NCBI GenBank assembly: GCA_943846675.1
Contig: OX044357.1
Span: 2,356,001 to 2,420,000 of the forward strand
Direction of reading: 5' to 3'
Length of the DNA stretch: 64,000 bases
Source: UBA987 sp002292105
GTDB lineage: Bacteria > Bacteroidota > Bacteroidia > NS11-12g > UBA9320
Below the pieces are notes generated by a model. The model saw only the letters and a program-made list of their open reading frames with translations. It was not told the DNA's origin and made no database searches. The translations under genes were made by a program, and so were the position numbers. Of this stretch, positions 34,917 through 44,378 are shown piece by piece. Positions within the stretch are counted from its first letter, which is position 1, and each line of letters opens with the position of its first letter.

Positions 34917-35966
34917 ATGATAAGCGGTATACAGCAAATGGGAATAGGTATTCCTAACGTTCAAGAAGCATGGACCTGGTATAGAAAACATCTAGGAATG
35001 GATGTACCAATCTTCGAAGAAGCAGCCACTGCAGAACTGATGCTTCCTTATACCGGAGGAAAACCACACGACCGTCATGCGATTTTAGCATTGAATATGC
35101 AAGGTGGTGGTGGTTTTGAAATTTGGCAGTACACCAGTAGAACGCCTGTTGCTGCCGATTTTGACATTGCCTTAGGTGACCTTGGGATTAATATCTGCAA
35201 AATGAAATGCTCAAATGCGGACGAGGCGTTTGCCACATTACAAAACAAAGGTGTTACGATAAGTCCATCGGTTGCAAAAGACCCTTCTGGCACTAAGCAT
35301 TTTTTTGTTAAGGATCCTTACGGCAATATCTTTCAAATTGTTGAATCTGCATCTATATTTAAAAAAACAGGCGCCCAAACCGGAGGCGTATATGGTGCAG
35401 TCATAGGCGTGTCAGATATCGACAAGTCTATCGGGCTCTATTCCAAAGTACTTGGATATGATGTGGTTGTCTATGACAATGAAGGAAGCTTTGATGATTT
35501 GAACGGTGTATCAAGCACTGGTGAGACTTACCGGAGAGTCTTGCTCAAGCATAGCAAAACTAGAAAAGGGGCATTTAGTCCACTTTTAGGTCCTTCTCAA
35601 ATAGAACTCATACAAAAGACGTCGTCAGTAGGGCGTAAAATCTACGAGAACCGTTATTGGGGTGATTTAGGTTTTATCCATCTTTGTTTCGACGTAACAG
35701 ATATGGCTGCGTTAAAGGCAAAAGCCGCTGAAAACGGTTATGCATTTACGGTAGATAGCGCAAACTCGTTTGACATGGGTGAGGCTGCTGGCCACTTCAC
35801 ATACATCGCAGATCCTGATGGATCATTGATTGAGTTTGTTGAAACCCACAAAATACCGATCATGAAAAAAATCGGGTGGTATTTAGATTTAAGAAAAAGA
35901 GACGCTAAAAAGTCTTTGCCCAAATGGTTATTGTTAGCCTTAGGACTGAACAGAAAAAAAGATTGA
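34917..35966 (+). CDS. Two-VOC-domain (glyoxalase/bleomycin-resistance fold) protein
   Basis: The 349-residue protein contains two vicinal-oxygen-chelate modules. The first starts QQMGIGIPNVQEAWTWYRKH and ends DPYGNIFQIVES; the second starts AVIGVSDIDKSIGLYSKVLG and ends DPDGSLIEFVETH. Candidate metal ligands are the Glu of each ending motif, and His in GFIHLCFDV. HPPD-specific motifs are absent, so I do not call it 4-hydroxyphenylpyruvate dioxygenase. An extra C-terminal tail of ~35 residues is hydrophobic and basic (KIGWYLDLRKRDAKKS, then LLLALG) and may be amphipathic. It follows the SDR by 51 nt and may act in the same pathway. Function unproven. Confidence 0.8.
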   Translation: MISGIQQMGIGIPNVQEAWTWYRKHLGMDVPIFEEAATAELMLPYTGGKPHDRHAILALNMQGGGGFEIWQYTSRTPVAADFDIALGDLGINICKMKCSNADEAFATLQNKGVTISPSVAKDPSGTKHFFVKDPYGNIFQIVESASIFKKTGAQTGGVYGAVIGVSDIDKSIGLYSKVLGYDVVVYDNEGSFDDLNGVSSTGETYRRVLLKHSKTRKGAFSPLLGPSQIELIQKTSSVGRKIYENRYWGDLGFIHLCFDVTDMAALKAKAAENGYAFTVDSANSFDMGEAAGHFTYIADPDGSLIEFVETHKIPIMKKIGWYLDLRKRDAKKSLPKWLLLALGLNRKKD

Positions 35967-35980
35967 TTGTTGTAAAGTAT

Positions 35981-38404
35981 ATGAGATTTAGAAATAGTTT
36001 ATTACCGACTACTTTTATTGCCACCTTGGTTGTTTTGACCTTATTTTTTGGCGTTAATAGAACACAAGATAATGTAGAAACACATCCAGGTTTTGGAGAG
36101 CAATTGTTTCAGATGAAGCAAAACGCTCAAGGTGTAATTCCACGTTCGATGTGGAAAGAATGGAAAGCAGAGACGCCTGAATTTCATGGCAAGGTAGATT
36201 ATTTCAGCAGCGTTAATGAACTAGGACCAGATAACATTGGTGGAAGAACACGCGCATTGTTGGTTGATAGTGAGAACGCCAACCATTTAATTGCTGGAGG
36301 TGTTTCTGGCGGTATTTTTACAAGTACAAATGGCGGGCTTACTTGGAGTCCTTTAGACGACGATGCCTCTACCCTTTCTGTAACGGCAATAACACAGAGC
36401 CCATTTAACCCAAAAGAGATTTATTACAGTACTGGAGAAAGAAGTACTGGTGTATATATAAACTATGATGGAAACGGGATTTTCAAGTCCATTGATGGTG
36501 GCTTGAGTTTCTCTCAAATTGATTCATCGGACATTCCTGCTTTCGACAAAACATGGGACATTGTTCATTCCATGACGGATAGCAATACCCTTTATGTGGC
36601 GACAAATTCAACTGGTCTTTTTAGGTCAACCGACAAAGGTGTTAGTTTCCAACAAATATTTAAGGTTGGACAAAAAGCAATCAACGACGTTGATGTTCTG
36701 GATAACGGTCGGGTATACTTCAGTATAGATGGTGAAGGTGTTTACTATTTTGACGAAGCTGAAACTTTGGATATCATTGAGTACCCGGTAGGGTTATCGA
36801 ACGGGTCATTCGCCCGTTGTTTAATTGAGCCTAGTGTATCAAACCCCAATATTATTTATGCTGCCTTTTCAGGAACAAACTTAAATAGTCTTAGAGGCGT
36901 ATTCAAATCAACCAATGCTGGTGAAACGTGGACTGAATTGCCAAACCCAGCAAGTAGAGGTGTCCGTTATAACTTTACGTGGTATTGTTTTACGTTGGCT
37001 GTTCACCCTACCAATCCAAATTTTGTTATTTGTTCAGCACAAGAGCCGAGCTACAGTTCTAATGGTGGGGCGCAATGGAGAGACATGGTCAATGCACATG
37101 CGGATTACCACAACGTTTCTTGGATACCTAATTCAAACAACTATTACGTTTTGTGTGATGGGGGAATTTACCAATATAATACGGCAACAACGGGTTCAAG
37201 TGCTTCAGACCGCAACAAAGGCTATAATGTAACTCAGTTTTATGCAGGCTCATATAGTCCTACAGGAGACGAAGTAATTGTTGGGGCTCAAGATAACTGG
37301 ACAACCACAAATAATGATGGGTCGTCTACTTTTACGCGAATACTTGGCGGCGATGGTGCATTCAATGGCATCGGTCCAAAAGGTGAACACATCTATGCTT
37401 CATCACAAAATGGAAATATAAGAAGATGGGCTACCAGTCGATGGGTGAATATTTACAACAGTTTAGCGGGAACAGTAGGGACATCTGATTTCTGGTTTAT
37501 CAATCCATTTGAATTAAATCCGGTTGACGGAGAGCAACTGTATTTCCCTACTAAAAATTACATCGCAAGAACTACCAATAGAGGTTCTAGCTGGACTAGA
37601 ATTACGAATAGCATTCCAGGGAGCATATTTGCCGTAGGCATGACGCCAGAAGACAATCCTACATTATATTTTGGCGGACAAAGTGGTATTCTGTACCGAA
37701 TTGACAATGCCAAAACAGCAACAGCTGGTTCATCATTTAAAATGTTTACCCTGGCCCCTGCCGTGGCTAGAGGAGGTTTTATTGGCAATATTGAGGTAGA
37801 CCCAAGTGATCCAACAACGATTTATACGGGTTATTCAAATTTCAGTACCAGACCACAAATCTGGAAGATTGAGAATGCGAACACGTCTGAACCTAAATGG
37901 GTAGACATAAGCGGGAATTTACCAACGTCGTTGCCTGTCAATTGGATTGAAGTAGATCCAGATAATTCAGACAACATTATGGTAGCCACCGATTATGGTT
38001 TATACGTAACTGGAGACGGTGGACGATTTTGGCATAAAGAGACACAAATTCCGAATGTCTATATTTCTATGGTTCGGTTACGCGCATCTGATCGTAAATT
38101 ATTTGTATTTACATATGGTCGAGGTGTATGGACGGCTATTTTAAATGAGGACATAACCACATCTGTAGGTTCTATCAGTAAAACGCCTGAATTAAAGCTG
38201 TATCCAAATCCTGCCGTAAACTATGTACAGATAGATGGATATACAGGACAAAAAGTCAACGTATTAGACAGCAAAGGATCAATTGTCGATGTACATGTAA
38301 ACACATCTGGCAAACTAGATGTGGGCCATTTGACTCCGGGAATGTATTTCGTAAGGCTGTCTGATGGATTAGGTCAACGTGTGGCTAGATTTATTATTGA
38401 CTAG
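35981..38404 (+). CDS. Sortilin-like beta-propeller protein with T9SS type A sorting domain
   Basis: This 807-residue secreted protein has an N-terminal hydrophobic signal segment, then a region of BNR/sortilin-VPS10-type repeats. Their Asp-box-like turns read FTSTNGGLTWSP, FKSIDGGLSFSQ, FRSTDKGVSFQQ, FKSTNAGETWTE and TTNRGSSWTRI. The C-terminal ~75 residues include LKLYPNPAVNYVQID and GMYFVRLSDG, the type A T9SS sorting signal. It is probably exported and anchored or released at the surface; binding or glycan-related roles are typical for such propellers, but no catalytic residue set is evident. ATG 35981 is chosen over 35924, which would overlap the upstream gene. Its stop shares CTAG with the convergent isomerase stop. 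Confidence 0.9.
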   Translation: MRFRNSLLPTTFIATLVVLTLFFGVNRTQDNVETHPGFGEQLFQMKQNAQGVIPRSMWKEWKAETPEFHGKVDYFSSVNELGPDNIGGRTRALLVDSENANHLIAGGVSGGIFTSTNGGLTWSPLDDDASTLSVTAITQSPFNPKEIYYSTGERSTGVYINYDGNGIFKSIDGGLSFSQIDSSDIPAFDKTWDIVHSMTDSNTLYVATNSTGLFRSTDKGVSFQQIFKVGQKAINDVDVLDNGRVYFSIDGEGVYYFDEAETLDIIEYPVGLSNGSFARCLIEPSVSNPNIIYAAFSGTNLNSLRGVFKSTNAGETWTELPNPASRGVRYNFTWYCFTLAVHPTNPNFVICSAQEPSYSSNGGAQWRDMVNAHADYHNVSWIPNSNNYYVLCDGGIYQYNTATTGSSASDRNKGYNVTQFYAGSYSPTGDEVIVGAQDNWTTTNNDGSSTFTRILGGDGAFNGIGPKGEHIYASSQNGNIRRWATSRWVNIYNSLAGTVGTSDFWFINPFELNPVDGEQLYFPTKNYIARTTNRGSSWTRITNSIPGSIFAVGMTPEDNPTLYFGGQSGILYRIDNAKTATAGSSFKMFTLAPAVARGGFIGNIEVDPSDPTTIYTGYSNFSTRPQIWKIENANTSEPKWVDISGNLPTSLPVNWIEVDPDNSDNIMVATDYGLYVTGDGGRFWHKETQIPNVYISMVRLRASDRKLFVFTYGRGVWTAILNEDITTSVGSISKTPELKLYPNPAVNYVQIDGYTGQKVNVLDSKGSIVDVHVNTSGKLDVGHLTPGMYFVRLSDGLGQRVARFIID

Positions 38405-39414
38405 TCTTCACCAGACTCATCTTCTTGAACTTCTTGAACCTCACTCATAAATTCTTTTAAAGAAGTAAGGATAGGTACGTTCATTAAATCCGCATCTAAT
38501 GCGTTAGCTGCGAGCACTGAAAACCAATCCAAACGATAATTTACATCAAATATGGTGTAGAGGTCATAATCTGGAATAGCAAGTGGTAATACGCGATTGT
38601 TGTCCATTTCTAGATGACCAGAAATAAAATCAAATCGAGATCCAACACGCACATTTTCCTCTGTGTACAACATAAGGAAATTGGTTGAAAGTCTGTCTGT
38701 ATAAGACTCTAACACGTTGTGGTTGCACTCTGGCACTGGGTGAACAAATGCTTCTAGCTTCGCATTTTCATTTAACTGTTGGGCAAACCGAACAGCTAAT
38801 GGATACATGGCTCTATCGGCAAGAATTACGAATTTGTTTTTCAAACTTAATTTGAAATAATCGAAAATCCTGTTCGCTGAAAGAATTTGCTTTTCCTGAT
38901 TATCCGTCAGTTTTGATTGAATCTCTTTTAATTGATCAACATAATCAACACCAAAGCACTCACCCAAAATGAGTAACAGATAGGAAAGACCCATCCCAAG
39001 CGTTTGACGTGGTTGGAATCCGGTCTTTAGCGGATAACAAACCAAACTGTTTGCATCGCTTAATTCCTTTATAACACCTCCAGAAGCTATACATACAATC
39101 TGAGCGCCTTTAGATTTGGCGTCATGAAACATGGATATTGTTTCTTCTGTATTTCCGGAATACGAATTCAAAACGACTAATGTTTTTTCGTTCACGTATT
39201 GAGGGAGGGAATAATCATTTATCGCCTCTATAGGTAAGGTCGCCTTGTCAAACAAATACGATTTTGCAATTACTGCTCCAATACCCGATCCTCCAAGACC
39301 TCCTAGAATGATATTATTAAAGCTTTCTGCTATACAACCATGGGGCTTATAATGGGTTAAACTGTATGCTATTTGGTCACTAAATTCTTTGAGTGAAGTT
39401 TCGTGTGTTATCAT
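38401..39414 (-). CDS. Bifunctional phosphoglucose/phosphomannose isomerase-like SIS protein
   Basis: The 337-residue protein has two SIS folds. Visible blocks are IILGGLGGSGIGAVIAKSYL, NSYSGNTEETISMF (sugar-phosphate Ser/Thr loop) and GMGLSYLLLILGECFG, with a second half ending in the basic residues around ECNHNVLES. This pattern is the PGI/PMI family, which interconverts glucose 6-P or mannose 6-P with fructose 6-P. It diverges from the rluD-like gene. Confidence 0.85.
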   Translation of the reverse strand: MITHETSLKEFSDQIAYSLTHYKPHGCIAESFNNIILGGLGGSGIGAVIAKSYLFDKATLPIEAINDYSLPQYVNEKTLVVLNSYSGNTEETISMFHDAKSKGAQIVCIASGGVIKELSDANSLVCYPLKTGFQPRQTLGMGLSYLLLILGECFGVDYVDQLKEIQSKLTDNQEKQILSANRIFDYFKLSLKNKFVILADRAMYPLAVRFAQQLNENAKLEAFVHPVPECNHNVLESYTDRLSTNFLMLYTEENVRVGSRFDFISGHLEMDNNRVLPLAIPDYDLYTIFDVNYRLDWFSVLAANALDADLMNVPILTSLKEFMSEVQEVQEDESGED

Positions 39415-39475
39415 GTCTTATACGCTAAATTCGTGCGAAATTAACATTTTGACTTAAACTGTACGATTTTCTTTG

Positions 39476-40495
39476 ATGAATTCCGAAAACAGAACATCCC
39501 ACGTCCAATTCGCATTTACTGCAGATAAAAAGCAGTCTCCGATTCGGATAGACCGATTTATCAAAGATCGAATAGAAAATGCGTCCAGAACAAAGATTCA
39601 ACAGTCGATTGAGCAAGGCAAGGTATTGGTGAACAAACAAAAAGTTAAAGCCAATTACAAAGTCCGCCCTCAAGACGAAATAGAGGTTATTTCATTTGAT
39701 GAGCCTCGAATCTTCGAAGTTGTTCCGCAACCAATGAATCTTGACATCTTTTATGAAGATGATGAGGTGTTACTTGTTAACAAACCCGCTGGGATGACGG
39801 TCCATCCAGGTGTCGGTAATTACGACGGGACACTGAGCAATGGGTTGGCCCATTATCTTGGTGAGGATATTCACCAGTCCGATCGGCATCCTTTTTTGGT
39901 TCACAGAATCGACAAAAACACAAGCGGATTATTGCTTGTCGCCAAAGATGAAGACAGTACAAGAATCTTAGGGGAACAGTTTAAAGACCACTCGATTGTT
40001 AGAAAGTACTATGCTTTAGTATGGGGAAGTCCTGCTGAAAAAGAAGGAACTATCGAGACCAACATCACAAGAAGTAATCAAAATAGAAAAGTGTTTACAA
40101 CGACAATGGATAGTGAAGTTGGCAAACACGCGATTACGCATTATAAGGTCATTGAAGATTTCACATATGTATCTCTAATAGAATGTCAATTGGAGACAGG
40201 GCGGACGCATCAAATTCGCGTGCACATGAAGCATATTGGCCATCCACTATTTTCGGATAGCACCTACGGAGGTGATAAAATTAGGAAAGGCGTCGTTTTC
40301 AGTAAATACAAACAGTTTGTAGAGAATTGCTTTAAGACATTACCAAGACAGGCGCTTCACGCCAAAACATTGGGTTTTATTCATCCAAAGACCAAGGAAT
40401 CGATGTTTTTTGAAAGTGACTTACCAGACGACATGGCCCAAGTAATCCAAAAATGGAGGGATGTGCGTGACACCTACGATTTCAATAACGCATAA
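39476..40495 (+). CDS. rluD: RluD-like pseudouridine synthase with S4 domain
   Basis: The protein has an N-terminal S4 RNA-binding domain (about 22-75, RIDRFIKDRIENASRTKIQ) and a catalytic domain with HRIDKNTSGLLL (Asp146) and TGRTHQIRVHMKHIGHPL. This domain order fits RluD/RluC, modifying 23S rRNA uridines. The specific target is inferred from the family. The ATG at 39476 is used; a TTG just before it is an alternative. A strong bidirectional terminator follows. Confidence 0.9.
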   Translation: MNSENRTSHVQFAFTADKKQSPIRIDRFIKDRIENASRTKIQQSIEQGKVLVNKQKVKANYKVRPQDEIEVISFDEPRIFEVVPQPMNLDIFYEDDEVLLVNKPAGMTVHPGVGNYDGTLSNGLAHYLGEDIHQSDRHPFLVHRIDKNTSGLLLVAKDEDSTRILGEQFKDHSIVRKYYALVWGSPAEKEGTIETNITRSNQNRKVFTTTMDSEVGKHAITHYKVIEDFTYVSLIECQLETGRTHQIRVHMKHIGHPLFSDSTYGGDKIRKGVVFSKYKQFVENCFKTLPRQALHAKTLGFIHPKTKESMFFESDLPDDMAQVIQKWRDVRDTYDFNNA

Positions 40496-40519
40496 AAAAA
40501 GGAGGCGTTGCCTCCTTTT
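40494..40519. terminator. Bidirectional intrinsic terminator after rluD-like gene
   Basis: A perfect 10-bp stem AAAAGGAGGC / GCCTCCTTTT with a GTT loop. The plus strand ends TTTT; the minus strand ends in seven T residues. It can end both the rluD-like gene and minus-strand transcripts from 40737 or 40677. Confidence 0.85.
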
Positions 40520-40569
40520 CATGCCAATCCGAAAGTATCTTATGTTAAAAGTCTTTATGAAAGTGTGTG

Positions 40570-40677
40570 CTATAGGTCAAAGTAGTAGTAGTAATATCCA
40601 TATGAGAAATAAGTCTTATACGGGTTGGCATTAACACAAGCCTTCAAAAATACGATTGCAATCACTGCTATTCGCAT
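40570..40677 (-). CDS. Possible small Tyr-rich secreted peptide (35 residues)
   Basis: Reading the minus strand from the ATG at 40677 gives a 35-residue peptide. It begins MRIAVIAIVFLKAC, a short signal-like segment, continues VNANPYKT, and ends in a Tyr-rich tail YFSYGYYYYYFDL before a TAG. The five Tyr codons are TAT plus four TAC in tandem. Cleavage after VNA, or lipidation at the Cys (imperfect lipobox LKAC), would release a Tyr-rich peptide. It lies between the oxygenase gene stop at 40737 and the bidirectional terminator at 40494-40519, so it is on a transcribed strand. No start-site signal is firm, and a chance ORF or mere 3' tail is possible. Confidence 0.4.
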   Translation of the reverse strand: MRIAVIAIVFLKACVNANPYKTYFSYGYYYYYFDL

Positions 40678-40736
40678 TTAACATTTCATATATAGACTTT
40701 TTTATCTAATATTGGGAATAATGACAATTATCCATT

Positions 40737-41699
40737 CTATTTATAACCATTCTTACTTAGTCCTATTTCTAACAGCCGTTCTGTCAAATATTCTCCCGCT
40801 GAAATATCGTTATACTGTTTCGGGTGCTCAGAATCGACACAAGAAGGCAAGCAATCTAGTCGCGTGCTACTTTTAGGATGTAAGAAAAAAGGTATGGAAT
40901 ATCTAGGAGACGACCATTCGGATCTTGGCGGATTAACCACCCTGTGCGTAGTCGATTTGAACTTGTTATTGGTCAGTCTTTGAAGCATGTCTCCAACGTT
41001 GACTACAAGATGGTCTTTTAACGAGGTAACACCAACCCACTTGTTATCCTTTGTTAAGATTTCAAGTCCGCCTGCACTTGCTCCCATAAGCAATGTGATC
41101 AGATTAATATCCTCATGTTCTCCTGCGCGCACTGCACCCACTGGTGGCTCATCAATAATGGGTGGATAATGAATAGGTCTTAAAATACTATTGCCATATT
41201 GTATCTCGCTATCGAAATAAAACTCGTCAAGTCCTAAGTATAATGCCATTGCTCGTAGCATGTACTTACCCGTTTCTTCTAATGCTTTGAATGCTTCTTC
41301 TCCAGCTCGATTAAAATCCTTTAATTCAGTGACTTCCAAATTATCAAAGTACTCAAAATCAGATTTTAAGTTGTCCGGTACATATTGCCCGAAATGCCAA
41401 AACTCCTTCAGGTCTCCTACATTCTTTCCTTTCGCGTGTTCCTTCCCCCACCCTGTATAGCCTCGTTGACCAGCTAGTGCCTCATCTGCATACTTGAGTT
41501 TTAATTCAATGGGCAGGTCAAAAAACTGTTTAGAAGCGTCATAAAGCTGCGTTTCCAGTGCTTCGGACAGGAGGTGATTTTTAATTGCAGCGAAACCAGT
41601 ATCCTCATACGCTTTGCCTAAAGCGTTTACAAACTGAGCCTTTTCCTCTGCAGTTCCTTTTACAAACTGGTCTAAATCTAATGATGGTATTATCGACAT
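40737..41699 (-). CDS. Isopenicillin-N-synthase-like 2OG-Fe(II) oxygenase
   Basis: A 320-residue non-heme iron dioxygenase of the isopenicillin N synthase / flavonol-synthase superfamily. The N-terminal DIOX_N domain (IPSLDLDQFVKGTAEEKAQF) precedes the jelly roll, with iron ligands HxD in GEHEDINLITLL and a distal His in STTHRVVNP, and the 2OG-binding RxS in SPRYSIPFF. The substrate is unknown. It diverges from the hybrid kinase; no neighbours suggest a pathway. Confidence 0.9.
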   Translation of the reverse strand: MSIIPSLDLDQFVKGTAEEKAQFVNALGKAYEDTGFAAIKNHLLSEALETQLYDASKQFFDLPIELKLKYADEALAGQRGYTGWGKEHAKGKNVGDLKEFWHFGQYVPDNLKSDFEYFDNLEVTELKDFNRAGEEAFKALEETGKYMLRAMALYLGLDEFYFDSEIQYGNSILRPIHYPPIIDEPPVGAVRAGEHEDINLITLLMGASAGGLEILTKDNKWVGVTSLKDHLVVNVGDMLQRLTNNKFKSTTHRVVNPPRSEWSSPRYSIPFFLHPKSSTRLDCLPSCVDSEHPKQYNDISAGEYLTERLLEIGLSKNGYK

Positions 41700-41840
41700 T
41701 TTATTAATTCAATTATCAAAGTAGCTGACTTGCAGTGCCTTAAAACACAAACACCTTGCTAAATTAAGTTTAAATATCGATATTTGTTTACTACTTTGAA
41801 CGAAAATTACTAGGGGTAACGCCCAATTACTATTACAACT

Positions 41841-44378
41841 ATGACCGTGCTCAAGCTAATAAGAGGACTTTGCTTACTCGTTTGGATCATCTCCCCTCAC
41901 CTCAATACGTACGCCCAAATTTCAACCTCAGCCTCAATCAGTTTTGATTCGCTGCTTGTCAAGTCAGATTTTAAAACAGCGCTTGAAACAGCTAACACGT
42001 CCTTAGTCAATTCGACTACATGTAAGACAGCTTGGTCTTTGGCCTTGTTAAGTCAATTGGAGGTTAAACAACATCTAGGAGATAATTCAATAAACACAGA
42101 CAGCATCATAAATGAGATAAATTCATGCACCAAATTAACCGGTAGCAGCGAAGAAAGATTTAAAACACGCCTAGCGCATGGCAATATAATTTTGAGAGAA
42201 GGTCAAATTATTGCAGCACTCGAACAATATAATTCTGCCCTCGATATTGCCAAGAATCCTTCTGTCGCGTTTGCTGAAAGCAACCTGGCTATCGGAAAAG
42301 CAATGCTCATAGGTGAAGAAGTTGAAATATCACAACAATTTTTAATAAACGCATCTGATGCATTAACTAAATTGGGTACAGACCGCACGCCAACACATGC
42401 ATCTCTGTACCATTTGCTGGCGCAGTACTATTATCAATCTGGACAATTGCAGCGTGCTCAACTTTCACTGCTTCAATCCATAAATATTAACAAAACCCTC
42501 AACCATAATTTACCATTAGCACACGACTACTCCTTACTAAGTCAACTTAACTTAAAGCTTAAAAACTATGCGTTATCAGACAAGTATCAGCGCGTTGCTA
42601 AAGAGCTCACAGCATCCAAAGAAATCGAAACGATTCTAGCATTACAAGATAGCGAAGCCCACTTAAAACAAGGCGACTTAAACAAAGCACTGAGCAAGCT
42701 TAATGTAATCAAGAAAGAAACAAAAGCTTCACGAAACAAGTTTCATTATCTTAACTGTCTGCAGATTCAAAAACAAGTTTTCAAGGCCAGGGGCGATTTG
42801 CAAAATGCTTTTAACGTTGAAAAAGAAATAACAAGCCTTCGCACTGAAATGGACTTAGGTATTGTATACAAGACATACCAAATTATAAAAAACGCAAAGG
42901 ACAATAATCGACGAGAGGTTATCAATGAATTGAATGCGAAAGATGACGCCTTACTAAAGAAAGAACATCGGTTTACTACCTTCCTCAAATATGGATCAGC
43001 GATAGCCGTTTTACTTCTGTTGACCGTCATAGGTTTGATGTGGACACAACTCCAGGTAAAGCGTGTTACCAACAAAAAGTTAGTCGAAAGAAATTCTATA
43101 ATTCATGAGCAAAACGATGAGCTGAGAAAAATGAACGCCATCCTTGACGACGCCAAAAGACAAGCTGAATCTGGTCTTAGAGCCAAGTCAAATTTCTTAG
43201 CTGTTACCCGCCACGAAATAAGAACCCCTATGAATGGTATCATGGGAATGGCTGCGCTGTTGTTGGATTCTAAACTAGACAAAGAACAAGAGAAGTATGT
43301 AGAAACCATCGAAACAAGTAGCCAAAATCTACTTGTAATTCTAAATGACATATTAGACTTCTCGAAGATTGAAGCTGGTAAGATGAGCTTAGAATCTAAG
43401 CTTATTGACCTAGAACAGCTAATTGAAGAAGTGATCACAGTGTTCTCAAAACAAGCCAAAGAGAAGAACATTATCATTCAACATGCGATAAAACAATCTA
43501 GTATTAAATACTTTAAAGGGGATATTTTACGTATCCGACAAGTACTTATCAATCTGGTTAGTAATGCCGTTAAATTTACAAAAGATGGCACCATTAAGAT
43601 TGTAGTTGATTTAGAGGAGATGTTGCGTTCCACAAGTTTGAGCGAACAAAACGCCAAACTCAAATTTGCTGTCAGCGATGACGGAATTGGAATTTCCCCT
43701 GAAAAGCAACAAACCATTTTTGACGCCTTCGAACAAGAAGACAGTACAACCTCAAGAAAATATGGTGGTATTGGATTAGGTCTTAGTATTTCTAAAAAAT
43801 TAGTGGAATTGATGGGTGGTCAAATTGGCTTGACCTCAGAAAAAGGTAAAGGAACAACCTTCTTCTTCACCATTGATGGTAAGATCCCAAGTGAAACAGA
43901 AGCCCTTTCTGAGCAACCGGTGAACGCCAAGCAACGCAAAAACCCATTAAATGTCGAAGAAAAAATAAATGAGAAATTCCCACTTAACATTTTAGTTGCT
44001 GAAGACAACATGTTTAACAAAATGTTGATTGAGAAACTATTGACCAAATTTGGCTATGATCAATTCCTTCACGCCGAAAATGGCATTGAAGTGTTAGATC
44101 TCATGGAAAAAAACCCAGTGGACATCATCCTAATGGATATTCAAATGCCAGAAAAAGACGGGTTAACCACGACTAAAGAAATAATAGAAATATATGGCAA
44201 TCAAAGACCTCCAATTATTGCCCTAACTGCCGATGCCACAGACACGAGTAAAGAGTTTTATATGAGTGCTGGAATGGACGACTTCTTAGGAAAGCCATAC
44301 AAGGCTGAGGAACTACATATTCTACTAAGTAGTTATGGAGCAAAAATCAATGAAGAAAAAGCGGCTAAACTAGATTAG
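41841..44378 (+). CDS. TPR-containing hybrid sensor histidine kinase/response regulator
   Basis: The 845-residue protein has a signal peptide (residues 1-26), a periplasmic helical region with several TPR-like units (~100-330), a transmembrane helix (384-402), a short coiled coil, a HisKA domain with H-box TRHEIRTPMNG (His458), HATPase_c (N box NLVSNAVKFT, G1 SDDGIGISP, G2 YGGIGLGLS) and a C-terminal receiver domain (acidic AEDN at 720-723, phospho-Asp766 in ILMDIQMP, Lys in GKPYKAEE). No DNA-binding or HPt partner is adjacent. The last 14 nt overlap convergent pabB. The input signal is unknown. Confidence 0.95.
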   Translation: MTVLKLIRGLCLLVWIISPHLNTYAQISTSASISFDSLLVKSDFKTALETANTSLVNSTTCKTAWSLALLSQLEVKQHLGDNSINTDSIINEINSCTKLTGSSEERFKTRLAHGNIILREGQIIAALEQYNSALDIAKNPSVAFAESNLAIGKAMLIGEEVEISQQFLINASDALTKLGTDRTPTHASLYHLLAQYYYQSGQLQRAQLSLLQSININKTLNHNLPLAHDYSLLSQLNLKLKNYALSDKYQRVAKELTASKEIETILALQDSEAHLKQGDLNKALSKLNVIKKETKASRNKFHYLNCLQIQKQVFKARGDLQNAFNVEKEITSLRTEMDLGIVYKTYQIIKNAKDNNRREVINELNAKDDALLKKEHRFTTFLKYGSAIAVLLLLTVIGLMWTQLQVKRVTNKKLVERNSIIHEQNDELRKMNAILDDAKRQAESGLRAKSNFLAVTRHEIRTPMNGIMGMAALLLDSKLDKEQEKYVETIETSSQNLLVILNDILDFSKIEAGKMSLESKLIDLEQLIEEVITVFSKQAKEKNIIIQHAIKQSSIKYFKGDILRIRQVLINLVSNAVKFTKDGTIKIVVDLEEMLRSTSLSEQNAKLKFAVSDDGIGISPEKQQTIFDAFEQEDSTTSRKYGGIGLGLSISKKLVELMGGQIGLTSEKGKGTTFFFTIDGKIPSETEALSEQPVNAKQRKNPLNVEEKINEKFPLNILVAEDNMFNKMLIEKLLTKFGYDQFLHAENGIEVLDLMEKNPVDIILMDIQMPEKDGLTTTKEIIEIYGNQRPPIIALTADATDTSKEFYMSAGMDDFLGKPYKAEELHILLSSYGAKINEEKAAKLD

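Noticed and set aside
34917..35966. Call of 4-hydroxyphenylpyruvate dioxygenase from two VOC modules
   Set aside because: HPPD-specific blocks are absent; only the generic VOC fold is supported.
40581..40593. GTA/TAC tandem repeat as a microsatellite switch
   Set aside because: Only four full units; length variation is possible but unsupported. It is mentioned under the small ORF.
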